Assembly: GCA_026018925.1 (NCBI GenBank)
Contig: JAKSZU010000016.1
Location: forward strand, 33,599,377-33,663,376
Origin: Tupaia tana
Taxonomy: Eukaryota > Chordata > Mammalia > Scandentia > Tupaiidae
DNA length: 64,000 nucleotides
Direction: 5' to 3'
Position 1 is the stretch's first letter. Each line of letters begins with the position of its first letter. Below are positions 11,650 through 23,301 of the stretch, one piece after another. Under the pieces are notes generated by a model. It saw only the letters and a list, made by a program, of their open reading frames with translations. It was not told the origin of the DNA and searched no databases. Made by a program: the position numbers and the translations under genes.

Positions 11650-12075
11650 ACAAGGTCCTGGCATTTGATAGAAAGTGAATGAATATGGAAGATTTATTGC
11701 CGAGTGAAGCAAGTCAGGCTATGAAACAGAGACGTTGTATGTCTCCACTTAACATATACCGACTATCTGCTCTCTATGGTAGAGACTAAAGAATGGAGGA
11801 CATAAAAGCATTGAAATCATTATGGACACTAGGGACAAAGAAGAATGAGAATGGGAGAGGGGAAGAGTGTAGGAAAGGAAATTTGGGGAAAACAATAGAG
11901 AGGTAAGACATGTGTGGGACACAGATTTGGTTTATTACCTGTTGATGATGACATGTATAGTATTCTCAACTGGGCTGGACAGAAATGTATATCATGCTGG
12001 GTAATATTTCTTTACAAGCTAAAGAATGTATAGTGCTTGAATGTATAAATAAAAATAATAATTTAAAAAAAGAAA
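11335..12075 (+). mobile_element. L1 3' end, 5'-truncated
   Basis: Begins in the end of ORF2 ('atatggaggttcctcaaaga', 'gaactaccatatgattctgc'), passes 'tgaatggattgtaaaagtg' and 'atactattcagcc', then a 3' UTR ending 'gtataaataaaaataataat'. An (AC)n at 11603-11644 interrupts it. The UTR after 11750 does not resemble the L1MA tail seen at 48.8 kb, so it is a different L1 subfamily. Confidence 0.8.
11603..11644. repeat. (AC)n microsatellite
   Basis: About 21 dinucleotide units, grown from an A-rich site in the L1 sequence. Confidence 0.95.
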
Positions 12076-12519
12076 AAAATTTAAATTAAAAAAAAATCAG
12101 CGGGATTATAAAATGTAGGCATCAAATTTTCTTATCCATTTATCCTTCATCTCATATAACAAAACAAAAAGGCAAACAGACAAACAAAAAAACCTCTTCA
12201 TTAAAATTGAAGAAAGTCCTAGAAAATCAGGGGAATGGCAGTGAGCACCAAGTTCCCACTGGCTTCTAATTCATAGAGCGTCAGGAATACCCTAGTCAAG
12301 CTGTCTTTTCTTCTGTATCAGCGTCTGTCCTGCTTGTCAACATTTGTTCTCAAACTTTTAATAGAAACTACATCAGATGAAGAGAAGAAAAAAATTAAAC
12401 TTACTTTGCCTGCTAAATCTTAATTTTTAAAACTATGGTTGGCTTCAGTGTCCTGTTAATTTAGTTACGCTAAGCTTAAAGCACTGTTGAGTTTTTCATT
12501 TTGCATACAGTTAATTATG

Positions 12520-12595
12520 TGGAGGAACTTCAGAAAGTTCATGGGAAAATGGAATTAAAGTATGGCTTTATTTTGATTAAAAAGTTTTTTTTTAA
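12520..12595 (-). mobile_element. MITE fragment (mariner-like), partial
   Basis: 'acttcagaaagttcatggg' then 'aattaaagtatggctttatt' is the reverse complement of the right end of the elements at 54667 and 62371. Only one end is kept. Confidence 0.5.
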
Positions 12596-12599
12596 TCCA

Positions 12600-12970
12600 A
12601 GCCTAGATTTTTGGTTAATAACATTATTTTCTGTGACCATTTTGATAACACTTCATACTTCTTTTTCTTCTACTGATAAAAACTAGTGTCAAGTTACTAC
12701 TCTTGGTAGTTGTTAAAAAAGAAACCGCATCACCAAAATCTGGTACTTACAAAGTAAAATTTGAGGTAGTCAGAGAACTCTGCAGCTGTATTTCAGGGAA
12801 AAAAAATGTTTTCTGTATTATGCTTAAGAACTGAGTAAATATTGTGGGAATATTCAGAATATTGTGCTTTAAAGACTTTCTCTGGCTCAGGATGGTTCTT
12901 TATGGTCTAGTTTATTAAATAACAAACATTAGAATGCACAATCAACATGTGGAGTATACTATTCCTTTTA
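12600..12970. other. Unassigned sequence
   Basis: No gene or repeat recognised. Confidence 0.4.
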
Positions 12971-12973
12971 AAA

Positions 12974-13332
12974 TACAGACGCTCCTCTACTTATGGGATA
13001 CATCCTGATAAACTTATTCTAGGTTGAAAATATCCTGAGTTTAAAATGCAGATAAGATACCAAACCTGTCAAACACTATAGTTTAGGCTTCCCTACTTTA
13101 AAAATGTTCAGAACACTTACATTAGCCTACTTGAGTAAAATAATCTAATGCAAAACCTGTTTTATAATAAAGTGTTAACTATCTTATGTAATTTATTGAA
13201 TACTGAACTGAAACTGAAAAATGATATGGTTGTGTAAATACTCGAAGTACTGTATCCACTAAATGTTATTATTACTTTCTTACCATGTAAAGTTGAAAAA
13301 CTGTAAGTGGAATCATTATACGTTGAGAATAA
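12974..13332 (+). mobile_element. Tigger/pogo-like DNA transposon relic
   Basis: 'cgctcctctacttatgggat' at one end, 'agaacacttacattagccta', 'ttttataataaagtgttaac', 'atgtaatttattgaatactg' and a 3' part 'aaagttgaaaaactgtaagt' match in order a nonautonomous TcMar-Tigger family. I do not assign the subfamily. No transposase is left. Confidence 0.65.
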
Positions 13333-14255
13333 TCTATATATAGTTTTAATTTCAGCCTTGACTATCATGTTGAAAGGAGTCATTCTTTAACACATTTTGA
13401 GGATAAATAGCTTTTATATTGTTTCCACAATATCTTGTTTCTAGAGAACGTGTTAGCCACACCAAATACACTAGATGCAGAATTTATTGTAGAATTCCCT
13501 ATTTGGGGAAATGTAAGAGTTTCATTGAGAAAAGAAAGGTTGCTTTATTTGATTGCTATAGCTGCTGTTCCTATAATTTCTAATGCTGACAAATTCTAAA
13601 CCTAGTTTCCTCTTAATAATTATAAGCAGACAATATTAGAAGCTCTAGACTTGATGAGAATGACTAAAACACAAAATTATAGTAAAAGAGAAAACATCCC
13701 CTAGCTTCATGATTTTGTCACATGAAGTGGATGCAGACTTTCTGTACCATAACTGATTTCTTGAAACTCAAGGTTAATGTGGGGTTGATAGAGAGCTTAA
13801 AAATACATGTGGCAACCACTGTGTATTCTCAGCCTGGTTTGTTCATTCCGACTTTGTCTTTCCTAAGTACCTTCAAAAATATAAAGGATTCTCTACCAGG
13901 GAAAATGAACTCTTAGGCTCTCATGGCAATCCCTTGAAGTTCCAGAATAAACAAAATAAGGTGCTTGGATATGCATCAAACAGAACCTAACATTACCCCA
14001 AAAGGGAGCAAAGGGAAAGAGCACCAGCCCTTATTTAGTTTTCTTTTAGATTGTTACACTCTGCAGTAGGTCCTTCGGTGCTGACATGATCATAGGCCTT
14101 GTGAAAGTCTAACCAGCAAGTGTCCGAACGTTTCATGGGAAAATCGTGGCACCCGTGTTTGTTATAAATGGACAATCTGTTTTCAATGTTCAAATCTTGT
14201 TTATAAAGCTACCTTTCCCACATAAAGTTCTAGAGCGTGACCCACTCTGGCTACA
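13333..14255. other. Unassigned sequence
   Basis: No gene or repeat recognised; a 64-codon frame at 13722 shows nothing familiar. Confidence 0.4.
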
Positions 14256-14259
14256 GTAC

Positions 14260-14460
14260 AGAAGCCAGCATGATATGTAAGAGAACACTAGCAAGAAGGC
14301 AGGGTTTGCATTCAGATCATCTGTATCTGAGTCCCTGCTCTGACTTGCAAACCTGTCACTTCCCTTCCTGCCTCTCATTAGCCCTGTCAGCAAGAGAGGA
14401 TAATTACAGTAGGACGATTTCATAGGGCTGTTGTGAGATTCAAGAATCGAAGCACTCAGT
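14260..14460 (+). mobile_element. MIR
   Basis: 'catctgtatctgagtccctg', 'gaggataattacagtagg', then 'tcatagggctgttgtgagat' are the MIR core and 3' part. Confidence 0.7.
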
Positions 14461-15038
14461 GCATAAATACACACAAAATGGCCATTTCCTATTTCCATTC
14501 TAAAATGTATTCAGGACACAGAATGTTCTGAGCAGCGCATGAAACGGCAGAATCACGGCACTGTGCAACAGATAAGGTTGATCCAGAATAAGCAAGTAGC
14601 ACCAGGTGCTGTTTTGCACAGTGCATTGGAGGATGAACACGCACTTAAAGAGATTTATAAATGTATAAACTTTCCCTCACTTCAACCCTTTGACAGCACA
14701 GTGAGGCAGGTGTCTCAAATTCACTATGATGAACCTGCATCCAAAACCCTGACTCCAACCTCAGGCTGCATTCACTACACCAGCAGGGTTTGCCTCATTG
14801 GTTTCCATCATATTTCTAGTACTTTTGCATTCTCTAAAACTAGACTTATCACCTTGTCAATTTGAGCCTTTTTACCATGATGCTCCCCCTCAAAAATCTT
14901 CGTAGACTGAGAAAGAAGAAGCGGCTAATGTCAGCTTTAATTTCCTACCTAAACATGAAATGATCATAGCTACTCTAAGATTCATGTGAGGTATATACAT
15001 ACATCGAAAACCTGACATTTAAACTCTACTTACCTCAG

Positions 15039-15283
15039 GGCCTGCAAGTGGGTATTGGTTAAGGCACTGGACCCCCACATGGTTGACTTTGGTTTGAGTC
15101 TGAGACCCAGTGGCATGAAATTCAAGCCAGGTACATGAGCATGCTTCCCCAATGTCCCAGGGGGACAATAGGGGAGATGGGATTGTGGCATGGCCATCCC
15201 CCCTTGGGGGGTTATTTCTTGCTTTCTTTTTGTCTCTCTAGCAAGTACATGCACTATATAACAAAAATCTCTCTTGAAAAAAA
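15039..15283 (+). mobile_element. SINE form A, older copy
   Basis: Complete head-to-tail with near-perfect 14-bp TSDs (tctacttacctcag at 15025-15038; tctactcacctcag at 15284-15297). Short A-tail, CpG-poor body. Confidence 0.92.
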
Positions 15284-15297
15284 TCTACTCACCTCAG

Positions 15298-16355
15298 GCC
15301 TGAGTATAATACAAATATTTTGCTGCTAAATTACCAGTTGCCCTTGCATTTTTTTTCTTTATCACTGTGCAGTTTGGTTTGTACCATCAACTTGTTGTGA
15401 ATGGGGAACCATCATCATAAAAACAGATACATTAGATGTGGACAATAAAATGCTTTTCTATTATAATGATAGGGATGTGCTTTGGTTTAATAAACAAAGA
15501 AAAGGTGAGAAGATATACTCCAACATTACATGAGTGGGTTATTTTGTGATCAACATGTGTTTGGTATTGGGGAACATGGCATACATTCTGTTGACCAAAG
15601 ATCACTGAGCTACATCTCAAAGGTAGCTCAAAATTGCCTTTATTCCTTTGCCATTATGAAAAATAGAAAAGCTATGGAAATGTCCTTGCTGGTCTGCTCA
15701 AGAAAAGGTAGCAGAAAATGACAATTATAGAAGGCACTGTCTGGTATGACAATCTCGTGATGGGCAGCTTCAAGCTGCCAGTATGGATGGATCTTTCATC
15801 TGTTTCTGTGTACATGTGTATGTATATGTGTAAGCCCTGCTCATACAAGAGCCAGCTTACCAAATACAAATTCATATTTGGATGGTCCAAGTCTTCTTTT
15901 TGGAGTTGGCCTGTCATTATAGTAAAAAAAAAAAAACTAAAAATACAGTGAATGGAAGTTTGTATGAAGTGAAACATGGTAAAAAAAAAAAAGTTAGGTT
16001 TAAACTTACATAAAATTTGTAATGTTATATAGTCTCACATAGCTGATAAGATTTGGTCACAAATTTTTCTCTAAGCTCCTTAGAAGATAAAGTTAAGAGA
16101 AAAATCTGACCAGATGCCAGAATCATGAGATATGTGAAATGAAAATAAACCAGTTGTTACTCAAGGATACACATTCCTCTGGTCTTAAGATCTAAAAGAA
16201 AGTTCTCTCTAGGTACTTATAATGAAATCATTGAAATTAACAGCTTATAAAGATTGTGCATTTGAACACAAGACAAAACATTTCCCAAGTTGAAAACTAG
16301 CATAAACAAGTGTTCTTTAGGATACTTTTTCTTATCCTGATCAAGAATTGAGCCA
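15298..16355. other. Unassigned AT-rich sequence
   Basis: Overlapping frames on both strands at 15672-15977 (101 codons, -) and 15718-15951 (+) share DNA and have no recognised domain. No gene called. Confidence 0.4.
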
Positions 16356-16359
16356 CTGG

Positions 16360-16622
16360 AGCTAGCAGGTGGTGTAGCAGTTAGGGCTCTGGAATTCCAT
16401 ATGGCCAACCACAATTCGAGTCCTGGATCCAGCGACTTGAAACTCACGCCAGGTGCATGTGCATGTGTGCCAAAATCTTGAGAGGAGAGCGGAGGAGAAG
16501 GGATTGTAGTGTGGCTATCCTCCCTGGGAGATGATTTCTCTCTCTGTGTCTCTTTCTCTCTGTCTCTTTCTGTCTCTCCAGTGAACACGTGTGTGCTTTG
16601 GCAAAAAAAAAAAAAAAAAAAG
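16360..16622 (+). mobile_element. SINE form A, older copy
   Basis: Head gagctagcaggtggtgtagc, box B-like ATTCGAGTCCT, body, CT tract, A19 tail. The CCCTATAGC end is replaced by 'gctttggc'. A short TSD, gagccact / gagctact, is possible. Confidence 0.88.
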
Positions 16623-17110
16623 AGCTACTTCAGGGAGCCTGACATTTACTTTTACTCTTGGCAAGGAGTTTGAACATTGAAAAAAAACGAGGACAGTAGC
16701 TACTATACTGCTTCTATTCTCACTTTGACCCTATCTTCTCAGGGCAGGATTTCATCCAGATATCACTTCTGAAAGCTCAAGCCCAGGAATCTCCCCTTTG
16801 GGGCATTGTCCAGGTTGTTAAGTGGAGTCTTACCAAGTATCCAAGAGCTGAGGACATTAGTATTTGTGAGCTTTTCATACATGACCCAAAGCCTCCCACC
16901 ATTCTCGTACCCTAAAAGGACCTCTACTGTTTAGGTTCTGTGTTTTGTGAATTCAGTAGCTGTCACTCAAGTCATATTTCACATTGCTTTAGCCATAAAC
17001 CTGTTCAAGAAAAAGGCACAATTTAAAAGAGTCCATAAGAAAGTAATCAATACATACAGAGTTTGCTAAAACAACCTTCACCGACTCATTTTAATCCATG
17101 AACTCCCATT
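16623..17110. other. Unassigned sequence
   Basis: No gene or repeat recognised. Confidence 0.4.
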
Positions 17111-17125
17111 GAAATAGAGTGCTTA

Positions 17126-17394
17126 GGGACCAGCACTTAGCGTAATGGCTATGTCGCTGGACTCCCACGTAGTCGACCGCGGATAGAGTCCTCGACCCGG
17201 TGGCTTAAACTCACGCCAGGCGCGTGTGCGTGCATGCCCAAGATCCCGAGAGGAGAATGGAAGAGAAAGGATTGCGGCGTGGCCATCCCCCCGGGGGGTG
17301 ATTTCTCGCTTTCTGTCTCTCTGTCTCTCTCTGCCTGTCTGGCGAGCGCACGCGCCCTATAGCAAAAAACCTCTCCAAAAAAAAAAAAGAGAAA
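17126..17394 (+). mobile_element. SINE form A, young CpG-rich copy
   Basis: Intact box A (TAGCGTAATGG) but a damaged box B (GGATAGAGTCC). The body keeps GCGCGTGTGCGTGC and GCGAGCGCACGCGCCC. TSDs gaaatagagtgctta (17111-17125) and gagataaagtgctta (17395-17409). Confidence 0.95.
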
Positions 17395-17483
17395 GAGATA
17401 AAGTGCTTATACAGAAAGCTAAAATCAGCATAAAGAGATGTTCCCCAATTAAAATCAAAAGATCTATAGCTTGTCTACACGAG

Positions 17484-17508
17484 ATGAAAAAATAATAATA
17501 ATAATAAA
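17484..17508. repeat. (AAT)n microsatellite
   Basis: Short run of AAT units. Confidence 0.8.
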
Positions 17509-17509
17509 T

Positions 17510-20500
17510 TGAGACAACTCCATCTTCAAAGTATAGATACACAGAAAGTTATCCAAATCATCCAGGTTGGTCGTTTAAATATTTCTCCTAATTAAAAAGG
17601 CATATGTGCAACTTGCAGCTTTGCTTTTCCCCTGCAGACATTGCCAACTGCTCTTTCTTTGCTTTTCCTCATCAAAGTTTTATTTTAAGTCTGGGCCTGA
17701 ATTACAAGACTAACCCAGTTATGAAGACTCCACGTATTTTGTACAGATCTATGGTATAACCCCATTAAATCAGACTGTACTAATTTGAAGTCAGTGATCA
17801 GTAAGACAAGGATCACTAACTTTTTTTTTTTTTTTTGCCACTCCTCAGGGATAAAATGGTTTGCTAAGTAAATTAATAATGTCAATGAGATTTCAAGGGA
17901 AATATTTGCCTACCTTAGAAAACAAACTGTTGTCAAGTACGCTAGAACCTGAAGCTATCAATTAGGTTCATGCCAGACACTGTTTAAATGGATGGTGTGG
18001 CACAGACTCAGACAGACGTGAGAAGCAATTCTAGCTGCTCTGCACCGTACCTGAGTGACCCTGGACTAGTTACTTCATTTCGTTAAGCCCTGAGTTTCTC
18101 CTTGAAAAGCAAAATGAAAATATCTTGAATGAGCTAATGTATTGAAACCACCAGACAGATTGTGAATCTCTGTGTCTGTTGCCTTTTTCCTGACTTCTCA
18201 TCATTTATTCCAAAACTGTATCTTCACCCCAGAAAAGCACATTTCGTTACCCCAAAGTAGGGATCTCCACTCAAAAGTAATGAAAACTATTTCTTTTCAA
18301 ATTCTGTATTTTGCAGAGTGGTCTTTAAGTGGGATTTGTGAAATGTGATTGTATTTCCAAAGTACAATGAGAATATCAAAACCTATAACAAGATTACGTT
18401 TGTGAACATTTCTGAGATGGGACTAAATAACTTAAAAACAAGTAAAAGCCTAAATTGATTGCCACTATTGGATATACATTTTAGAATACATATCCCTCAG
18501 GAAAGGCACCTGATATGTTATCCTCATGCATAAGAGGTGCTCTGTGTGTCTATTTAACCCAAAATAAGGCACATAAACTATTATAACAGGAATGTGGAAT
18601 ATAAAGAAGGAGATATCTACAGCTCTAGATACTATTTACTGAGCTGTGAAGAACTAAGCTAACCATGCCCTTGAGGCTTGCCTCAGACACTGCATTAATG
18701 ATTCTTGCATACACAAATTCATTAGTTGTTTAATTAAGTAAAATCATGAATTGAATTTGTTTAATCATTAATTAAGAAACAAGTAGTGTTGTGCTAAAAT
18801 TTAGCACCTTGGGAAAAAAAGAAAAAAAACAAAACAAAACAAGAAAATAACAACCCTAACTTCCTAATACTCTGCACCTACCAGAGGTTTCTAATTCTAC
18901 TCTCTTCCCCACGCCAGATTCATGCATGCACACACACATACACACACCACACACTGACACATACACTGAAATTATTTTCAGACGTAAATTTACTCTATTT
19001 CAAACAGTGATGTTTTCAAAATAAAAGTGATAACCATTTGTTTACAGATCATGTATGTGACTTTTGTTCTTTCTATGGATGAGTTTTCCTGGTTTAAGAA
19101 AGAAAAAAACAATTTGTCTAGCTTTACAAGACAAAAGGATTAGAATGTTCTATACCTGAAAGTCCAATATTCAGATGGATTCTTGACAGGACTCTCCCAA
19201 TAATCTCAAATCCTCCAATAATTATTTTAAGAATTCAGATAATCGCACAATTAGAGTCACAAGCAGAGGTGTTTTCAGGCTTCCAGCTTATCATAATATT
19301 GAGAACGAAATGGAGAACTGCGTTTATTCAATACCTGAAATTAAATTTCTTCTCAGCAACCATCGTAAAATGTTGGATGCTACCTGGAGCTCTTGGGATT
19401 GTGAGAAAGTGGTCATTTTCCCTGTGACACAGCAGTTACCCAGGTGTGATCTTGGCTGGCACTAGTGACTCCTCTAAGCTCCCAGATGGCTCATGGTTTG
19501 CTGTGCTATAACACATCACAGTGATTTACTCTGATTGCTAGCATTAATCACTAAGTCCTGTATGGCATCTTTTACAGGTGTTGCCCCCAAACAAACTGTG
19601 AATTCTGATGGGCTCGATTTTGTTTCTCCTGTTGCCAAATGAGGATTTGGTGGGCTTTATTCGGTAGCATGGCTCAGGGACTCTTGGCTGAAAAATCCCT
19701 ACTTTGGCCTAATTGTCCACATCCTCGCTAAAGTGAATGGTTAGTTGTCATAGCAACAGACATACCAATTATCCACCTGATTTTCTCATTTTTCAGGGTA
19801 CAGAACCTTGAAATGTGGAAAGTCCTCTCTCCCAGATGCACTCAGCAAAGGTGGGTGAGTTTTTTCACCTATTACTTCTGAAAGCAGATTTTCCAAAATT
19901 TCTATCTTTGGAGTCATTGCCTGGCGGATCAGTCAGAACACATACATACTCAAATGATATATAACCAGCCAAAGCAATATATACCAGGTCAAATAAACAG
20001 TCACCATATTTGATAAGGAAGGGTGAGATCTTTGTGGACTGGAATGAGAGAAAGAACTTTATTTAAGAGGAAGTTACAAATAGTAAAAAGAATCATTTGT
20101 CTTCCCATGTCACTGGATGTGACAGGGAGAGTACTCAGTAGGCTGTCTCTCTGCCAAATCCTGGTGTTTCTTTGAATGATTCAGAAAAAGATGAACATTT
20201 TTAGTACCTTCAAACTCACAGATATATATAAATATAAACAGCTACGAAGCTGGATATGTACTCCTCTAAATCAATATCTACTTTAATAAATGATTATTTG
20301 TGTGGCTTCTAGCTCAGATCAGTATAATTCTAAAAATCTGTATTTTGTACCTGGAGAGTAAGACAGTGGTGTCACATGAGAGTGAAGGTGAATAAAACAA
20401 CCAAGAGACAATTTGACCTTTAGAGAGGAATTGACAAGAATGCTAACAACCTAACACAAAGTATAATAAAAAAATGTAAGGAGAAGCCCAAAATACACAG

Positions 20501-21060
20501 AAATGTTATCAAAAAGTTTGTCTTCAAACTTGAAGATCTCAGGAAGAGATTCAGAAGGGGAGCAGTATTGAAAATGAACCTAAAGAATAAATGAAGTATT
20601 GATCCAGAAAAAATAAAGAAAACTAAGGGCATCTGAAGGGGGGAGAAGAGGATGGACAAAGATTCAAGGGTGAAACTTTTCTTCATTTCTTCAGGTTGGG
20701 AATAAGAGTTCAGAAATAAAACTACAAGGCATATTGACGCAGTACCAGGGAAGTCCTTCAATAACAATGTACAGGGTTTATATTTAATGAGGAAAATCAC
20801 TGAGAACTTGTCAAGTAGGTAGCAATATGAGTAAACATTTGTTAAAAAGTTTTTCAAAATTTTAAAAAGGGAAATGGGACATTTTCTGGTATGCAGCATA
20901 AATGGAAGTAGGAGAATGGTGGACAGAGATGGTGAAAGTGATACCTGAGAGTACCCATCTACCCCATGACAAGATGGAAGAAGGTAGACTCAAAAATGTC
21001 CAAGGTTCCCATGGCTAAAGATGGGGCAGCATGAACATTAATAAAAATGGTAACTGCAGT
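17510..21060. other. Largest repeat-poor block, unassigned
   Basis: Apart from a MIR near 17985-18140 and short A/C-rich tracts, I see no young repeat for 3.5 kb, unlike the rest of the window. The part at about 19370-19810 is less AT-rich and is a candidate for conserved noncoding DNA. About 20500-21040 has a faint likeness to an old mammalian repeat. The 159-codon minus frame at 20420-20899 is hydrophobic, but its A-rich complement strand explains this. Confidence 0.4.
17985..18145 (+). mobile_element. MIR
   Basis: 'gatggtgtggcacagactca', 'gtgaccctggactagttact' and 'gcaaaatgaaaatatc' follow MIR order. Confidence 0.55.
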
Positions 21061-21069
21061 ACAGTTCAA

Positions 21070-21091
21070 TACACACATGCACATACATACA

Positions 21092-21126
<35 letters not shown>
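21070..21126. repeat. (CA)n microsatellite
   Basis: Imperfect CA/CATA start, then a pure (AC)n run. Confidence 0.95.
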
Positions 21127-21262
21127 TTCACTGGTTACCTTTGAAGAATATGGATTAATAACTCATTATTTGAAAACGGAGAAATAAAGGAAAAGAAGCA
21201 AATACTAATGTGCCTCTCTTCTACAAACCTCCAGGTCACCAAATACATCATCTGGAAAATTT

Positions 21263-21527
21263 CTTTTTTTTTGGGGGGGGAGGGAAGAGGTTTTTGCTAT
21301 AGGGCGCATGCACACGCCAGAAAGACAGAGAGAGACAGAGAGACAGAAATCAAGAAATCAACCTCCAGAAGAGAATGCTGCAATCTCTTCTCCTCCATTC
21401 TCCTCTTGGGATCTTGGGCACGCATGCACAAGTGCCTCGCATGAGTTTAAGCCTCCAGGTCCAGGACTCAAACCATGGTCAACTACGCGGGAGTTCAGCA
21501 ACATAGCCATTCTGCCATTTGCTGGTG
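21263..21527 (-). mobile_element. SINE form A with C-run before the A-tail
   Basis: T-run then G8 (C8 plus A-tail on the element strand), GCTATAGGGCGCATGC, body, and a head ending GCTGGT. TSDs tctggaaaattt (21251) and tctggaaaactt (21528). Confidence 0.92.
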
Positions 21528-21603
21528 TCTGGAAAACTTTTTATAGAAGCATTCCAGGATAGAATAGAGCCTCACTATTTTACAACCCTTAATAGTCACA
21601 GAT

Positions 21604-21790
21604 CGGTATTTGTCAAGGTGTGGTCCCTGGACCAGCAGCATCAGCCTCACCTGAAACTTGTTAAAAATGCAAATTCTTGGACCTAACCAAGACTTAATGA
21701 GTCAGAAATTCAGGTTAGGGCTCATAATTCATATTTTACCAAGCCCTCCAAGTGATTCTGAAGCACATCCAAGATCAAGAACCACTGACC
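21604..21790 (+). mobile_element. MER5A-type hAT (Charlie) transposon
   Basis: 'tgtggtccctggaccagcag', 'aaatgcaaattcttgg', 'accaagccctccaagtgatt' and 'caagaaccactg' are classic MER5A landmarks in order, nearly full length. Nonautonomous and inactive. Confidence 0.85.
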
Positions 21791-21815
21791 TAGACTATCA
21801 TCGGTGGTTCCTTTT

Positions 21816-22063
21816 ATTTATTTTTTTGGAGAGGTTTTTGTTATAGGGTACATGTGCTTGCCAGAAAGGCAAGAGAGACAGACAGAAAGCGAGAAATCAC
21901 CCCCCGAGGGAGGATAGCCACTTTGCAATTCCTTCTCCTCCATTCTCCTCTCGGGATTTTGGGCACATGCCCGGCTTCGTTTAAGCCACCAGGTCCAGGA
22001 CTCAGACTGTGGTCTACTACATGAGAGTCCAACAACATAGCCATTATGCCAACTGCTGGTCCC
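21816..22063 (-). mobile_element. SINE form A
   Basis: Full minus-strand copy: gaggtttttgttatagggta, body with cgagaaatcaccccccgag, and a head ending AACTGCTGGTCCC. It sits head-to-head with the copy at 22225. Confidence 0.92.
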
Positions 22064-22224
22064 TTTTTTTTTAAGTGGTTCTTAATATCACAGAAAGAGC
22101 GAGCCTCCTGATAGAAGTATAATATGTCACTGTGCAGTAGTTTTGCCAAATAATTCATAAGGCATCTCTATTTCAAACTATTGATCTATACGAAGTTCAG
22201 AGAATTGTAGAATACACTAAACAG

Positions 22225-22529
22225 AGGCAAGAAAGTGGTGCAGTGGCTAAGGCACTGGACTCGTACATGGCCAACCATGGTTCGAGTTCCAGACCCAGCA
22301 GCTTGCAAATCATTCTGGCATATGTGTGTACATGCCCAAAATCCCAGGAGGAGAAAGGGAGGAGAAGTGATTGCAGAGGTAGAAGAAGGGACTGCAGCAT
22401 GGTCATCCATCCTGGAGGATGATTTCTCACTTTCCCTTTGTCTGTCTCTCCACAGGGAGTGTGTATGACCTATGACAAAAACCCTAAAAACAAACGAACA
22501 AAACAAAACATAACAAAACAAAACAAAAA
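22225..22529 (+). mobile_element. SINE form A with internal duplication
   Basis: Head with a perfect box B (GGTTCGAGTTCC), body, and an (AACAA)n-type tail instead of pure poly(A). The purine-rich body motif occurs twice (about 22362-22382 and 22383-22405), which makes the copy longer. TSD tacactaaacag / acactagacaaac. Confidence 0.9.
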
Positions 22530-22540
22530 CACTAGACAAA

Positions 22541-23110
22541 CTTCCATGGGAATGCTATCAACAAAAACCTGACTGTGGGAAATTCTACAGGAGAAATACA
22601 TAGATTCTTCAACAAGTGCTCATAAAGGGAAAGGAGGGGAAAAGGAGAGAACACCTACAGACTAAAGAAAGCTATAGAAACATATCAATCAATTGGAATG
22701 TATGAATCATATTTTAATCTGATTCACGCAGATGACAGCCAGTGCAAAAAACAGACAATTTATAACCAAGGGAAAGGGAACACTGACTCAAAATGTCATT
22801 TGTTGTTAATTAATTTTCAATGGAATAATAGAGTTGCAGTTATTAAAAAAAAGGAACTAGCCTTTAGAGGTACATAATGAAACATTTATGCCTTCAAAAT
22901 AATCTGAATAGATAGATGTAGAAAAGAAAAACAAGACTGACCATGAATGGATACTTAGTTGCTGGATAATGGGTACATGGAGGTTCATTATACAATTCTA
23001 CCAATTTTAGTAAAGACTTAAAAAATATATTACCCTTCCCTCAAACACACATCTAAAGTGTCTCAGGAATGATTACAAAAATATTAATCAAGAGAAAGTA
23101 CTGAGTTAAA
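22541..23110. other. Unassigned AT-rich sequence
   Basis: No gene or repeat recognised. Confidence 0.4.
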
Positions 23111-23301
23111 GAGAAAAATAAGTTTATTCTTGAGTATGCTGAATTTAACATCATGGTGATGCATTCATGGGGAAAAAGTCAATCAGCCACAGAAAGTCTG
23201 GTCTTCAGCATGGAAGAACAGTTGGTATTAGAGAACTTCCGGGTTAGATAACGTATACTGTAGATATCAACAGACCCACACTCAAAAAAGAATAAAAGTT
23301 C
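23111..23301 (+). repeat. Copy 1 of a 202-bp duplicated unique segment
   Basis: Matches 25095-25296 in the same orientation with 10 differences, 9 of them transitions. The last 11 bp of the homology (attgcaagaat) lie at 23579-23589, after the SINE that splits this copy. Confidence 0.97.
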
